Notes: generated from the sequence alone by a model not told the origin. Numbered from the stretch's first letter, positions 26,221-33,442 are shown. The stretch is DNA of 64,000 bases from Bacteroidetes bacterium HGW-Bacteroidetes-2 (GCA_002842575.1 PHDJ01000003.1:62001-126000), one strand, 5' to 3'. Numbers and translations are program-made.

Positions 26221-26246
26221 ATTTGACTTGACAATATTAGTCAAAT
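26221..26246. promoter_or_regulatory. Inverted-repeat operator overlapping the defence-operon promoter
   Basis: ATTTGACT at 26221-26228 and its exact reverse complement AGTCAAAT at 26239-26246 are separated by 10 bp. On the minus strand the second arm runs into TATATTTG (26249-26242), a perfect TAnnTTTG box. A dimeric regulator bound here would block the promoter. The XRE protein encoded next is the natural candidate; the binding itself is inference. Confidence 0.6.
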
Positions 26247-26249
26247 ATA
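26242..26249 (-). promoter_or_regulatory. -7 box of the XRE-res-mod-SIR2-HerA operon
   Basis: TATATTTG read on the minus strand, matching TAnnTTTG, 43 bases upstream of the XRE start codon. No clear TTTG was found at the -33 position, so the promoter may be weak or depend on a regulator. Confidence 0.45.
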
Positions 26250-26483
26250 ATAAGTGCCGATAAATGTTTTAAAAATTATCTAAGAACTTTTTAACATTTT
26301 TTTGAACATAGGATTGTACGTCAATAAAAACTTAAATGTTCCATTTTCACTATTGTACTTTAAATTATTTAGATTCTAAGAATACTTCATGCGATTAAGC
26401 CTTGATTTGATTTTTAGTTGAAGAACTGAAAACTAAAATATCTGAGGAAAATAACTAAGATTACTTACTGTATTTAAATACAC

Positions 26484-27326
26484 TTATTTTTTAGTTTTAT
26501 TAATTAATCTTAAAAGTGCGTGTATTGTTGCTAAATAATGATAGAACATCCAACTGTGCCAAATAGCAACATCATATTTGCTTTTCTGTTGTTCATTGTG
26601 ATGCCGAATACCATAATTATTTGCAATATTAAATAAGTCCTTTTCATCTTTTGACTCAAGTAATTCTTTTGCCTTCGGTCTTAAATATTCAAGTACATCA
26701 ACTAATTCTCTAATAGAGTCTTGTCTGTCCTCCATTGTAGATTTATATCTGCGAAATTTAAGTACTGCATTGTTGATTTTATTTTTAATGTTTTCTATGT
26801 CAGTAGTAGGTACATCAGCTTCAAAAAGGTGTGACAGCCCAGAGTCAGCTAATTGCAAAATTTCTCCATCTGTGGATAGTTCAAATCCTTTAGAGTAATC
26901 TTTTAAGATTGGATTAATTTGTTCTCTAAAATAATTTTGACCTTCTTTATCATTAAATTCTTCGTAATGATAACCGCAACCATTATGTTGATGGAAATAG
27001 CCATCTATTCCCTTTGAACAATAATCGTGAAGAAATTCGATAACATCGAATAAGTCATCTTCAGAATAATTTTCTATCTCAGTTGTTATTGGGAAAAGAT
27101 TCTCTTTTTTAAGATGTATGAACATCACATCTTTTAAGTCATATCCTAATTCACCGGGAACTTCATCTTGGTCAATACAGTAATATCCAAAATATTTTTG
27201 AAAATATCCATCATTTTCAATCTTCTTGTATATCAAAAGAAATAACTTTTTAAGAACTTTTAAATCAATTATTTCATTCGGTATAATTTTACCTGTTCTT
27301 ACCGAAAAATAATCCCTTTTGTTCAT
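26484..27326 (-). CDS. Conserved hypothetical protein, Abi-C/HEPN-like C-terminus possible
   Basis: A 280-aa soluble protein. The N-terminal 150 residues are acidic, with a His/Cys/Tyr-rich patch (YFHQHNGCGYHYEEF near 110-124). The C-terminal part (about 195-278) is all-helical with NNYGIRHHNEQQ and IWHSWMFYHYLATIHALLRL, which resembles C-terminal domains of abortive-infection proteins; a strict HEPN RxxxxH motif is not seen. It lies upstream of the restriction operon, same strand, with about 285 bp between that contain only the promoter/operator. It marks the right edge of the defence block. Function is unknown; the abortive-infection link is a weak resemblance. Confidence 0.6.
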   Translation of the reverse strand: MNKRDYFSVRTGKIIPNEIIDLKVLKKLFLLIYKKIENDGYFQKYFGYYCIDQDEVPGELGYDLKDVMFIHLKKENLFPITTEIENYSEDDLFDVIEFLHDYCSKGIDGYFHQHNGCGYHYEEFNDKEGQNYFREQINPILKDYSKGFELSTDGEILQLADSGLSHLFEADVPTTDIENIKNKINNAVLKFRRYKSTMEDRQDSIRELVDVLEYLRPKAKELLESKDEKDLFNIANNYGIRHHNEQQKSKYDVAIWHSWMFYHYLATIHALLRLINKTKK

Positions 27327-27561
27327 AATGGTGTTTAACTAGTCGATCAATAAAACTGTGCTTCTTCAAATATATAAAAAATGTTAAAACCCTAAAGTGT
27401 CAAAACTACAAAAGCAGGTTGAGATGATTTTACGGGATTCCTCATTTTAAGGTAAATATTTTACCTATGGTGTCGCGATAGACCCTGAATTTTAGGGTTT
27501 ATTGATACTAGTAAGGTAATATGTAAACACCTCAAACCCCTCCCAAGAAGTTTGAATTTTT

Positions 27562-27587
27562 AGGCGCAAGATATTGCGCTTGTACTG
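27562..27587. repeat. REP-like palindrome, copy 1
   Basis: AGGCGCAAGATATTGCGCTTGTACTG; it shares the GGCGCAAnATnTTGCGC-TGTACTG unit with the copies at 28540 and 30184. This copy lacks the second CCCCCTCTCC/GGAGAGGGGG hairpin found in the other two. Confidence 0.65.
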
Positions 27588-27622
27588 TTGAATTTCTTAA
27601 TCACTTAGTTAGTAGCTTGGTT

Positions 27623-27653
27623 ACTAGCTTAGTTAATTATTAACTTAGCTAGT
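27623..27653. repeat. 31-bp near-perfect AT-rich palindrome
   Basis: ACTAGCTTAGTTAAT, one central T, then ATTAACTTAGCTAGT: 15-bp arms with one mismatch. The bases before it (CTTAGTTAGTAGCTTGGTTA, 27604-27623) contain further partial copies of TTAGTTA and TAGCTT. There is no T-run, so a protein-binding or recombination site is more likely than a terminator. Confidence 0.5.
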
Positions 27654-27684
27654 ATAATCTTGAATTTGTAAATTTCACTTTTCA

Positions 27685-28347
27685 CTAATTTTGGTTTATC
27701 ATCTCTAAATAGCTTTTAAGGTGTGTGAGTTTATAGGTAATACCTCTGTTTCGGTTGATTTTGTAGAATTTGAATTTTTTGATTTTAGCATATAGCAGTT
27801 CTTCTCCCATAAGATCTTCCAGTATAAATGTGATTGCAGTGTGTATGTCCTTTGGGTTGATGGGGTTGCTTACTCCACCTTTGGCGGATCCCGGCCTTTG
27901 GCGGTCACGGCGCAATGACGTGTTTGAATAGATGTGGATAATAATCTTACCAGTGCTTTTGATGTATTTTACAGGTTGAAAGTATAGGTCTGCAATTTTT
28001 AAATTGAATGCCCCAAACTTGTATGGTGTGTCGAGATTACTGTTTTCATCTTTACTTGGCTTTTTTAATGCTTCAAATTTCCAGTTGTCTATTCTTGGTG
28101 CGTGGTCTATGAGTTCGAATACTTTTGGGTATAGATCCTTTACTCCATAGGCTGTTATGATGAGAGTTGCCGGGCCTATATAATCACTTGCAAACTTTAT
28201 TTCAAACCCGAGGCCTTTGCAGTAGTAGCTGAGGTGTTTGCTTAACCAATAGAAATGGCTGTCTCTTTCTTCTCTATCTAGTAATGGGAGGATGTATAGT
28301 TTTTGTTGGTTGTCTTGGAACCAGGTCCAGAATTGTTGTGGTTTCAT
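27685..28347 (-). CDS. Hypothetical protein, paralogue 1, carrying a repeat-derived insert
   Basis: A 220-aa soluble protein of unknown function, opening PQQFWTWFQDNQQKLYILPL, then LIITAYGVKDLYPKVFELIDHAP and WKFEALKKPS. It is paralogous to the next gene upstream (28633-29250): both share FWTWF, IITAYGxK, the AP..W..A...PS stretch, LYFQPVKY and the end INRNRG-TY. Around residues 145-165 it has an extra segment (RRDRQRPGSAKGGVSNP) missing from the paralogue and encoded by a GC-rich CCTTTGGCGG repeat at about 27877-27915, so an element seems to have inserted in frame. The family occurs in Bacteroidota accessory regions; role unknown. Confidence 0.65.
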   Translation of the reverse strand: MKPQQFWTWFQDNQQKLYILPLLDREERDSHFYWLSKHLSYYCKGLGFEIKFASDYIGPATLIITAYGVKDLYPKVFELIDHAPRIDNWKFEALKKPSKDENSNLDTPYKFGAFNLKIADLYFQPVKYIKSTGKIIIHIYSNTSLRRDRQRPGSAKGGVSNPINPKDIHTAITFILEDLMGEELLYAKIKKFKFYKINRNRGITYKLTHLKSYLEMINQN

Positions 28348-28632
28348 GTTTAAGGTTTAAAGTTTAATGTTCAAGGTTTCCCTCGATACAATTTTTCTTT
28401 CAACTATCGTCTCAAGAAAAATCACTCGGGATGACTTCTTTGATTGATGAGTTCACTTCTCCGCCTACACTTCGACTTCGCTCAGTGAACGCGGCGGATC
28501 TTGATGACGGTGGTTTTGTTGTTGGTTTTGGTAAATTTTGAGGCGCAAAATATTGCGCCTGTACTGTCCTCACCCCCTAGCCCCCTCTCCCAAGGAGAGG
28601 GGGAACCTACTCGGAGGAGCTGCGGGGATTTG
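28348..28632. repeat. Intergenic repeats with REP-like composite, copy 2
   Basis: The gap starts with TTTAAGGTTTAAAGTTTAATG-type A/T-G repeats at 28350-28377 directly before the start codon of paralogue 1. Then come hairpin-rich repeats (ACTTCGACTTCGCTCAGTG near 28467), and at 28540-28630 the composite GAGGCGCAAAATATTGCGCC-TGTACTG plus CCCCCTCTCCCAAGGAGAGGGGG ending TGCGGGGATTT next to the stop of paralogue 2. No gene is seen. Confidence 0.6.
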
Positions 28633-29250
28633 TTATAGACCATATTTTGATCTTTTTTTGAGACAATGTTTTATTCTGAAGAAGGGATAGGTTCTTCCTC
28701 TGTTACGGTTGTTTTTGTACACTTTGATGTCTTTTATTTTTTCATAGAGGTACTTTTCCCCTAAGTAGTTTGCCAATATTTCAATTACTAATGCTTTTAA
28801 ATCTTTTGAGTGGTGTATTGATAAATCCTGATCTGAATAGAAGTGTAGTTTAAACTTCTTTGTGGTTTTGTAATATTTTACCGGTTGAAAGTAAAGTTTG
28901 GTCAATGCGATGTCGAAATCCTCTTTTATGTATTCTTTGAACTTTTTGTAGTCTTCTGAAGGTTGAAGGAAAGCTATTACTTTCCAATGGTTTAAGAGTG
29001 GTGCTTCATTTACAAATGCTTCCACATCCTGATAGATTTCTTTATTACCGTAAGCAGTGATTATGATTTCGCCTAACATGCTTTTGTCGTTTTTGAATTT
29101 GATAATATATCCGAAATACTTGTTTACTTCCAAAAGGTTTATCCTGAATTCTTTTATCCTATTGAGGAATTCTTCACTGCTTAACTTGTTGTGGTAGTAA
29201 TATTTTTTTTCTAGTTTTTGGAACCATGTCCAGAATTGTTGTGTGTTCAT
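28633..29250 (-). CDS. Hypothetical protein, paralogue 2
   Basis: A 205-aa protein homologous to 27685-28347 (FWTWFQKLEKKYYY, IIITAYGNKEIYQDVEAFVNEAP, LYFQPVKYYKTTKKFKLHFYS, YKNNRNRGRTYPF). It has no insert at the position where paralogue 1 carries the repeat-derived segment, so it represents the ancestral length. It has no signal peptide or membrane helix. Both genes start immediately after a TTTAAAGTTTAAGGTTCAAGGTT-type repeat, which suggests tandem duplication together with flanking repeats. Proteins of this general look are sometimes found as immunity-like genes, but no such partner toxin lies next to them here. Confidence 0.65.
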   Translation of the reverse strand: MNTQQFWTWFQKLEKKYYYHNKLSSEEFLNRIKEFRINLLEVNKYFGYIIKFKNDKSMLGEIIITAYGNKEIYQDVEAFVNEAPLLNHWKVIAFLQPSEDYKKFKEYIKEDFDIALTKLYFQPVKYYKTTKKFKLHFYSDQDLSIHHSKDLKALVIEILANYLGEKYLYEKIKDIKVYKNNRNRGRTYPFFRIKHCLKKRSKYGL

Positions 29251-29476
29251 TGTTTAAAGTTTAAGGTTCAAGGTTGCATTTTATTGACGAGTTCACTTCA
29301 CTACGTTCGTGATGACGCCCTTCGATACAATTTTTACTCGTTCCTCGTAAAAATCACCAGCCTTTGCTAAAGCTCCGGCGGGCACGCTCAGGGTGACGGG
29401 TCTTTGTTTTTTAATTTTGCTTATCCGCTTTCCTCCTTCTCCGCCTTTGGCGGATTCGGAGGACGAAGCGCGGGTA
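29251..29476. repeat. Repeat-filled gap before the ATPase gene
   Basis: It contains TTTAAAGTTTAAGGTTCAAGG at 29254-29274, the inverted TTTTTACTCG...CGTAAAAATC stem near 29329-29355, and GCCTTTGGCGGATTCGGAGG at 29443-29462 followed by ACGAAGCGCGGGTATT. The last unit resembles GGAGGACGAGGCGCGGGGATT at 51076-51096 beside the RteC gene. Confidence 0.55.
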
Positions 29477-30145
29477 TTAGGAGCGTTTGTCCGGGGAAGA
29501 AGCCGGGAATGCTATTACGTTTACCATTTCGCGGAGGCGGGAGCGGACTCTTTCTCCGTAGCGTTCTTCGATTTCGTGGGCGTTGAGGTTTGAGGTTAGG
29601 TGGGTTTGTTTGTTTTGTTTTGAGCTTTGTCCCTGGCTGAGGTCATAACGGGAGACCAAGATTTCTGCCATAACATTGCTGTCGTGGCCGTAGTATCTCC
29701 CGGTGGGTTCTGCTCCGAGGTCGTCGAAACACATTGTTCTGAGGGCGCTGTATTTGTTGATGGTGTCTGAGCCGTTGGTATTGTATTCGATGACTATGTT
29801 GCGGGTTGGAAATAGACCGTAGGGTCTTGTTTGTGGATGGATGTATGGTAAAAGCTGCATCAGTGTTGTTTTGCCACATCCTACAGGGCCGGTGAGCAGT
29901 ATGCCTTTGTTTAGATTGATGCCATTGGCCGTGCAGGAGGTTTTGTCTTTGATGGTGTAGATCATCAGCTTGTAGATGAGGTTGTGGTCTTCTTTGTAAA
30001 TCCGGAAGTGTTCGCCGAAGCGTTGCTTGCCTTTGACTTCGAGGTATTCCAAAGTGTTGTTGAAATCGTAGATGATTTGATTGTTGTGGTATTTGCCCAG
30101 GGTGTATGAGGTGTTGTTGTCGATGATTGTGAATAGGTTTTTCAT
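29477..30145 (-). CDS. DnaC/IstB-like AAA+ ATPase (helicase-loader type)
   Basis: A 222-aa P-loop ATPase: Walker A GPVGCGKT at 86-93, Walker B-like MCFDDLGAEP at 138-147, a following SRYDLS, then TSNLNAHEIEERYGERVRSRLREM near 182-205 with the sensor and arginine-finger residues typical of DnaC/IstB proteins. Such small ATPases load the replicative helicase or assist a transposase. Here it is followed upstream by a winged-helix protein and an excisionase-like protein, a gene set common in Bacteroidota integrative elements. The last residues are encoded by the edge of a repeat region, so the C-terminus may be slightly altered. Confidence 0.8.
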   Translation of the reverse strand: MKNLFTIIDNNTSYTLGKYHNNQIIYDFNNTLEYLEVKGKQRFGEHFRIYKEDHNLIYKLMIYTIKDKTSCTANGINLNKGILLTGPVGCGKTTLMQLLPYIHPQTRPYGLFPTRNIVIEYNTNGSDTINKYSALRTMCFDDLGAEPTGRYYGHDSNVMAEILVSRYDLSQGQSSKQNKQTHLTSNLNAHEIEERYGERVRSRLREMVNVIAFPASSPDKRS

Positions 30146-30183
30146 AATGGTGAATAGTTAATGGTTAATTGTTATTGGTGAAA

Positions 30184-30275
30184 TGAGGCGCAAGATGTTG
30201 CGCCTGTACTGGTCCTCACCCCCTCTCCCCCTCTCCCAAGGAGAGGGGGAACGAGTTTCTCGGAATAGCGGGGAT
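30184..30275. repeat. REP-like composite, copy 3
   Basis: GAGGCGCAAGATGTTGCGCC-TGTACTGG, then CCCCCTCTCCCAAGGAGAGGGGG (30224-30250) and GCGGGGATTT at the end, abutting the stop of the next gene. It is nearly identical to copy 2 (28540-28630), with the same order of the two hairpins. Confidence 0.7.
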
Positions 30276-30920
30276 TTAGAGTGGGGTGTCATAGTTTTTG
30301 TTTTTGTTGGTTTTAAGATGATTAAGCTTTTTGCTGGTTTTTTTGGTTTTGATTTCGAGGGCTTTTTGGAGCCAGTTTTGGGCGGCGGCTTGCCAGTCTT
30401 TGATGGGGGTCTTCCCTCCTATCATCCAGCCGGTGGCTTTGTTGTGGTTGTAAAATTTTTCGGCCTCGGTTTGTAATTGCTTTTCCGGAAGGAGGTTTTG
30501 AAATTCATTTTTAAAAAAAATAACGACTTCTTCTTTTTTTATGTTTATTTCTGTTTTAATATGTTTATCATGTTTTATATAAGGTACTAATGCTTGTCCC
30601 ACAGCTTGTCCCGGTACTTGTTCACTACTTGTATCAAATTTGAGCAACTTGATTTTGCTTCCTTTGTAGGGATTGTGTGAAGGCAGGTATTTTATATATC
30701 CCCAATGGTCGAGTTGCTTGAGGCACCGATGGTAGGTTGCCTTGGAACCAATTTTGGAGAGCTTCATGATTTCTTCGCGGTTGATGTAAAAGGTTTCCGG
30801 GAACCGGTTGAGGTTTCCCAGCTGGAACAGTGAGAAATACAAGCTGATATGCGTGGGGTTTAATCTGGAGTCTTTGTAGAACTTTGTGAATATGGCATTC
30901 ATCTGTTTGATGTAATTCAT
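30276..30920 (-). CDS. Winged-helix replication-type protein of a mobile element
   Basis: A 214-aa protein. The N-terminal 100 residues look like a helix-turn-helix of replication initiators or DnaD-type proteins (LNPTHISLYFSLFQLGN, then FYINREEIMKLSKIGSKATYHRCLKQLDHWGYIKY). The C-terminal part has EKFYNHNKATGWMIGGKTPIKDWQAAAQNWLQKA, a motif seen in Bacteroidota element proteins of this type. It probably recruits the DnaC-like ATPase encoded just downstream to start replication of an excised element. Nine bases separate it from the excisionase-like gene, so these form one operon. Confidence 0.75.
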   Translation of the reverse strand: MNYIKQMNAIFTKFYKDSRLNPTHISLYFSLFQLGNLNRFPETFYINREEIMKLSKIGSKATYHRCLKQLDHWGYIKYLPSHNPYKGSKIKLLKFDTSSEQVPGQAVGQALVPYIKHDKHIKTEINIKKEEVVIFFKNEFQNLLPEKQLQTEAEKFYNHNKATGWMIGGKTPIKDWQAAAQNWLQKALEIKTKKTSKKLNHLKTNKNKNYDTPL

Positions 30921-30929
30921 TCTTCATTT

Positions 30930-31205
30930 TTAAACTCTATTGCTGATTTTGTTTTCTTCCATCATTTTTTCGATTTCTTCTCCATCGTAGTAAATGATTC
31001 CTCCCACTTTTGTGTAGCTGAGTGTACCGTTAGCCCGTAGGGTTTGTAGTGTACTGTGGCTTATTTGCAACATTTTTTTTACTTCTGTGTTTTTTAGCCA
31101 CCGGGTTTTTACGGTTTTTTCTTTGGCCATTAAGGATCTTAATTCGTTGATGACGTCTTCCTTGAATTGGTCGAGGTCTGCCTGGGTGATGATTGGTGTT
31201 CCCAT
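30930..31205 (-). CDS. Excisionase-like helix-turn-helix protein
   Basis: A 91-aa protein with a predicted helix at the N-terminus and a MerR-type winged helix-turn-helix at about 35-82 (RWLKNTEVKKMLQISHSTLQ, LRANGTLSYTKVGGIIYYDGEEIEKMM), the layout of the DNA-binding/excisionase protein found upstream of rep-like genes in Bacteroidota integrative elements. It would bind element DNA to control excision or transcription. The gene opens the minus-strand set with the winged-helix protein and ATPase. No integrase is present nearby, so the element is not self-mobile from what is seen here. Confidence 0.85.
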   Translation of the reverse strand: MGTPIITQADLDQFKEDVINELRSLMAKEKTVKTRWLKNTEVKKMLQISHSTLQTLRANGTLSYTKVGGIIYYDGEEIEKMMEENKISNRV

Positions 31206-31836
31206 GATTCATTGTTTTTAAATTAAGCCGGGAAGGGGGATATCAGCTTTTGGCTGCGACCCGGCTTAGGGTTCATAGAATGGTTTGACTTTCGTGGGAC
31301 AAAGTTGGGGAGTTGGATTTTCAGAAAATCGTAAGTTGACCGGACGTCGGGTGTTTTTTTAACATAATTTGATTTGAAGCACCAAATATTCAAGCACCCA
31401 AACCTTCAGTGAACTTACGGCTGGCAATGCAAGTTCCAATGGAATAATCAGTGTTCAGTGGCAGTGCTCAGTTTGATTATCCTTTGATTGGAGGATTAGT
31501 TAAAACTTAAAAAAACTCAAATGGAACGCTGATGACGCGGATTTGGGCGGATTTTACGGATTGGATTTGAGAAGGAATGCGACCCCTCCCTTCGGGAGGC
31601 AGGCCGCCGGGGTCTTGGGTTCTATAGGTATGGGCTTTGTTACAAATATTTGACCCCGCTGGGGTCAGGAAGTACTTTTTAAATACATCATGGTCTGACG
31701 TTAAATTGAAGCAGTAATAAATAAATTTGAATTAGGTAAGTGTTTGCCTTTTATGTTTGGTTCAGTTTGTTTTTTTAGGGACCGGCTATGCAACTTAACG
31801 TCTCGATACATACAATTTTTTTATTATATTTGATGT
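31206..31836. other. 631-bp stretch without a gene, repeat-rich
   Basis: No gene seen. Contents: ACCGGACGTCGGGTGTTTTT at 31339-31358, identical over 20 bp to 51110-51129 beside the RteC gene; CCCTCCCTTCGGGAGG at 31587-31602; a hairpin TGACCCCGCTGGGGTCA at 31651-31667; and AT-rich sequence with the box TATATTTG at 31825-31832. It looks like old element sequence. Confidence 0.5.
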
Positions 31837-31959
31837 ATGGACTTTTGGACAATTATCGGTATTCTTTCTTCTGTTTTAGGGATTTTCTCATTCCTTAAAA
31901 ATGATTTTATGTCTATTGTACCCCTTTTTAAAAAAACCTCATTTGTCTCAAAAAAATAA
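31837..31959 (+). CDS. 40-residue membrane peptide or truncated gene start
   Basis: ATG at 31837 opens a 40-codon frame, MDFWTIIGILSSVLGIFSFL followed by a basic tail, that is, one hydrophobic helix and a Lys-rich end. A perfect -7 box (TATATTTG) lies 4 bases before the ATG. The frame stops just where the coupling-protein remnant on the other strand begins, so it may be the N-terminus of a larger membrane protein cut by a rearrangement rather than a complete micro-protein. Confidence 0.4.
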   Translation: MDFWTIIGILSSVLGIFSFLKNDFMSIVPLFKKTSFVSKK

Positions 31960-31974
31960 GAAAGTGTCCCAGAA

Positions 31975-32585
31975 TTGACACAGAGATCTACTATAAGAAC
32001 TGATTTCCAATGCATTAAATTCCGAAATATAACCCTGAAGGATTCAAACCTGTAACCCTTTAAAGACCGTGAAAATGTTTTTATTGTGTAATCCCTGAGG
32101 ATATCCGAGAAGTCAGCGTGTTTTTGATCGAGGAGCAACAAGAGGATGTTGCGCAGGATATGGGAAAGTTTAACTCCTCAACTTTGGTTTCCCCATAGGT
32201 GTTGGAAGACCTCAAGGATATTGGAGGCTACTAAGGGACGTTTTTCAACAGAGACATTCCGCAGTACATTGTAACCAAGGTTAAGGTTTGGGTCAGTGGC
32301 ATCGAGGTAAATAAGGTCGTGTTGTCTTGAGAAATGGATATGGGTGAGTACCTTTTGTACCAAATCACCGTGGATATCAATGAGGCACAGGCCGTTTCCT
32401 GCGTGGATGTCATTGTAGATTTTGGTTTCAAGTAAGGTGGACTTCCCTGTTCCGGTTCGTCCCAGGATATAGGTGTGGTACAGGCGGTCAAGCAGGTGGA
32501 TACCAAACCGGTCCCGCTTGTCCCGGAAGTTGGTTTCTGCAAAGTAGCATATTGGGTTGTCGGGATGATAACGTATCCCCCATTA
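31975..32585 (-). pseudogene. Remnant of a T4SS coupling protein (TraD/VirD4-like)
   Basis: Read on the minus strand from about 32580, one frame encodes YFAETNFRDKRDRFGIHLLD, then the P-loop YILGRTGTGKSTLL, then LCLIDIHGDLV and IYLDATDPNLNLGYNVL, the start of a conjugative-transfer ATPase. The frame is broken by TGA at 32178-32180, exactly where related proteins have Trp (…NQS-W-GVKLSHILRNILLLLL), and continues in the same frame before losing similarity around 32090. There is no start codon at the 5' end, and most of the C-terminal domain is absent. This is decayed conjugation DNA, in line with the neighbouring element genes. Confidence 0.75.
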
Positions 32586-32760
32586 TTACTTTCCTCTTAG
32601 GGTTGCAAAGGTGGGGGATGTTGTAGAATTCTTTTTAGGCTGTTTCCTTACAAAAAAAAATGGGAACGTTTTTATAAATAAAAAACAGCCTAAATTTTAA
32701 CGGTTTAACTTTTTATAGAAAATATGGTTGGGAGTGTCTAATTCATATCATTACCGATAC

Positions 32761-33207
32761 TTAATCAATTAATTCATGAAAACCTTTTTCAGAACTTAAT
32801 CCTATACGTTTTAGTTCTACCTCATTTCCGTAGAATTTTATTGCCAGTATAACGGACGTCTTTTCTTTAGGCTTATACCATTTTACTTCATTATCTATTA
32901 TCATTTTCAAATTTAAATCTTCTGTTCTTATGTTTGTTTCGTTATCAATGCTCAAAAGGCACGAACCTCCCTCTTCGTTTACTATGACTTGTAGAGATAA
33001 TAATCCTCTAATTTCTTTTACTGTTTTTTTGTCAAAATTGGTTGCAAGAATATTTACAAAATCAGTTTTTTGTTTTACTGATATTGTGTTACTTTCCATA
33101 ACAAACTTTTCTGTATCACAATTTTCAAATTTTTTTTCAAAAATATCCTGCGCAAAAGTATTGAGGCTGAAAGCTAATAAAATGTATATCAAAACTTTAT
33201 TTTTCAT
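32761..33207 (-). CDS. Secreted hypothetical protein, end of the RHS cassette array
   Basis: A 148-aa protein with a signal peptide (MKNKVLIYILLAFSLNTFAQ, cleaved after about 19-20) and a C-terminal beta-alpha domain with LSLQVIVNEEGGSCLL and VILAIKFYGNEVELKRIG, which resembles the TonB/TolA C-terminal fold in pattern only. It lies 10 bp after the small membrane gene 33218-33439, itself 3 bp after an orphan RHS tail, all on the minus strand. It is probably part of the immunity side of that orphan toxin cassette, in the periplasm. Confidence 0.6.
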   Translation of the reverse strand: MKNKVLIYILLAFSLNTFAQDIFEKKFENCDTEKFVMESNTISVKQKTDFVNILATNFDKKTVKEIRGLLSLQVIVNEEGGSCLLSIDNETNIRTEDLNLKMIIDNEVKWYKPKEKTSVILAIKFYGNEVELKRIGLSSEKGFHELID

Positions 33208-33217
33208 TTTTTCATTT

Positions 33218-33439
33218 TTAACCGAATAATAAATAGCTTAGAATTAAGAACGTCAAAAAAGTTATAATTCCAATAAGAGTATTTATGTAGTCATTTGTGC
33301 TATTAAATACTACATCATTGCCCCTATCTTTAAAAAAAGCATCAAAACTTTTTGCCTTTCTACCAGCTAATTTATGGCTCACAAAGCTTATAAAATAACG
33401 AACCGAAGCTCCTATTATTTGAAGAAAAAAAGATACCAT
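33218..33439 (-). CDS. Small two-helix membrane protein, candidate immunity protein
   Basis: A 73-aa protein with hydrophobic segments at about 3-22 and 50-71 and a basic loop between (KLAGRKAKSFDAFFKDRG). No family recognised. It starts 3 bp after the orphan RHS tail 33443-34174 on the same strand, the usual place of an immunity gene in polymorphic toxin systems. If correct, the toxin of that tail would act at or near the membrane; both points are inference from position. Confidence 0.55.
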   Translation of the reverse strand: MVSFFLQIIGASVRYFISFVSHKLAGRKAKSFDAFFKDRGNDVVFNSTNDYINTLIGIITFLTFLILSYLLFG

Positions 33440-33442
33440 AAT

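Larger units (their letters stand above)
27327..27684. other. Gene-free boundary region with several palindromes
   Basis: The 358 bp between 27326 and 27685 hold no gene. They hold: AAACCCTAAA at 27387-27396 with its reverse complement at 27491-27500; a copy related to the DUF2779-flanking repeat (GGGATTCCTCATTTTA, 27434-27449); the palindrome GGTAAATATTTTACC at 27451-27465; a REP-like GGCGCAAGATATTGCGC at 27563-27579; and a 31-bp near-perfect palindrome at 27623-27653. This looks like the joint between the defence block and the decayed mobile element. Confidence 0.6.

Noticed and set aside
26484-27326. HEPN ribonuclease call
   Set aside because: The sequence NYGIRHHNEQ does not give a clean RxxxxH motif, so only a general resemblance is noted.
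29393-30476. Plus-strand frames opposite the ATPase and winged-helix genes
   Set aside because: Low-complexity Gly/Phe/Val-rich or repeat-derived sequences, antisense to recognised genes.
31824-32141. 105-aa minus-strand frame taken as an independent gene
   Set aside because: Its first part continues the coupling-protein frame after the in-frame TGA, and its end is antisense to the 31837 peptide; it is remnant sequence, not a gene.
32231-32542. 103-aa minus-strand frame in the coupling-protein remnant
   Set aside because: It is in another frame; the P-loop sequence YILGRTGTGKS is in the frame that ends at 32178.
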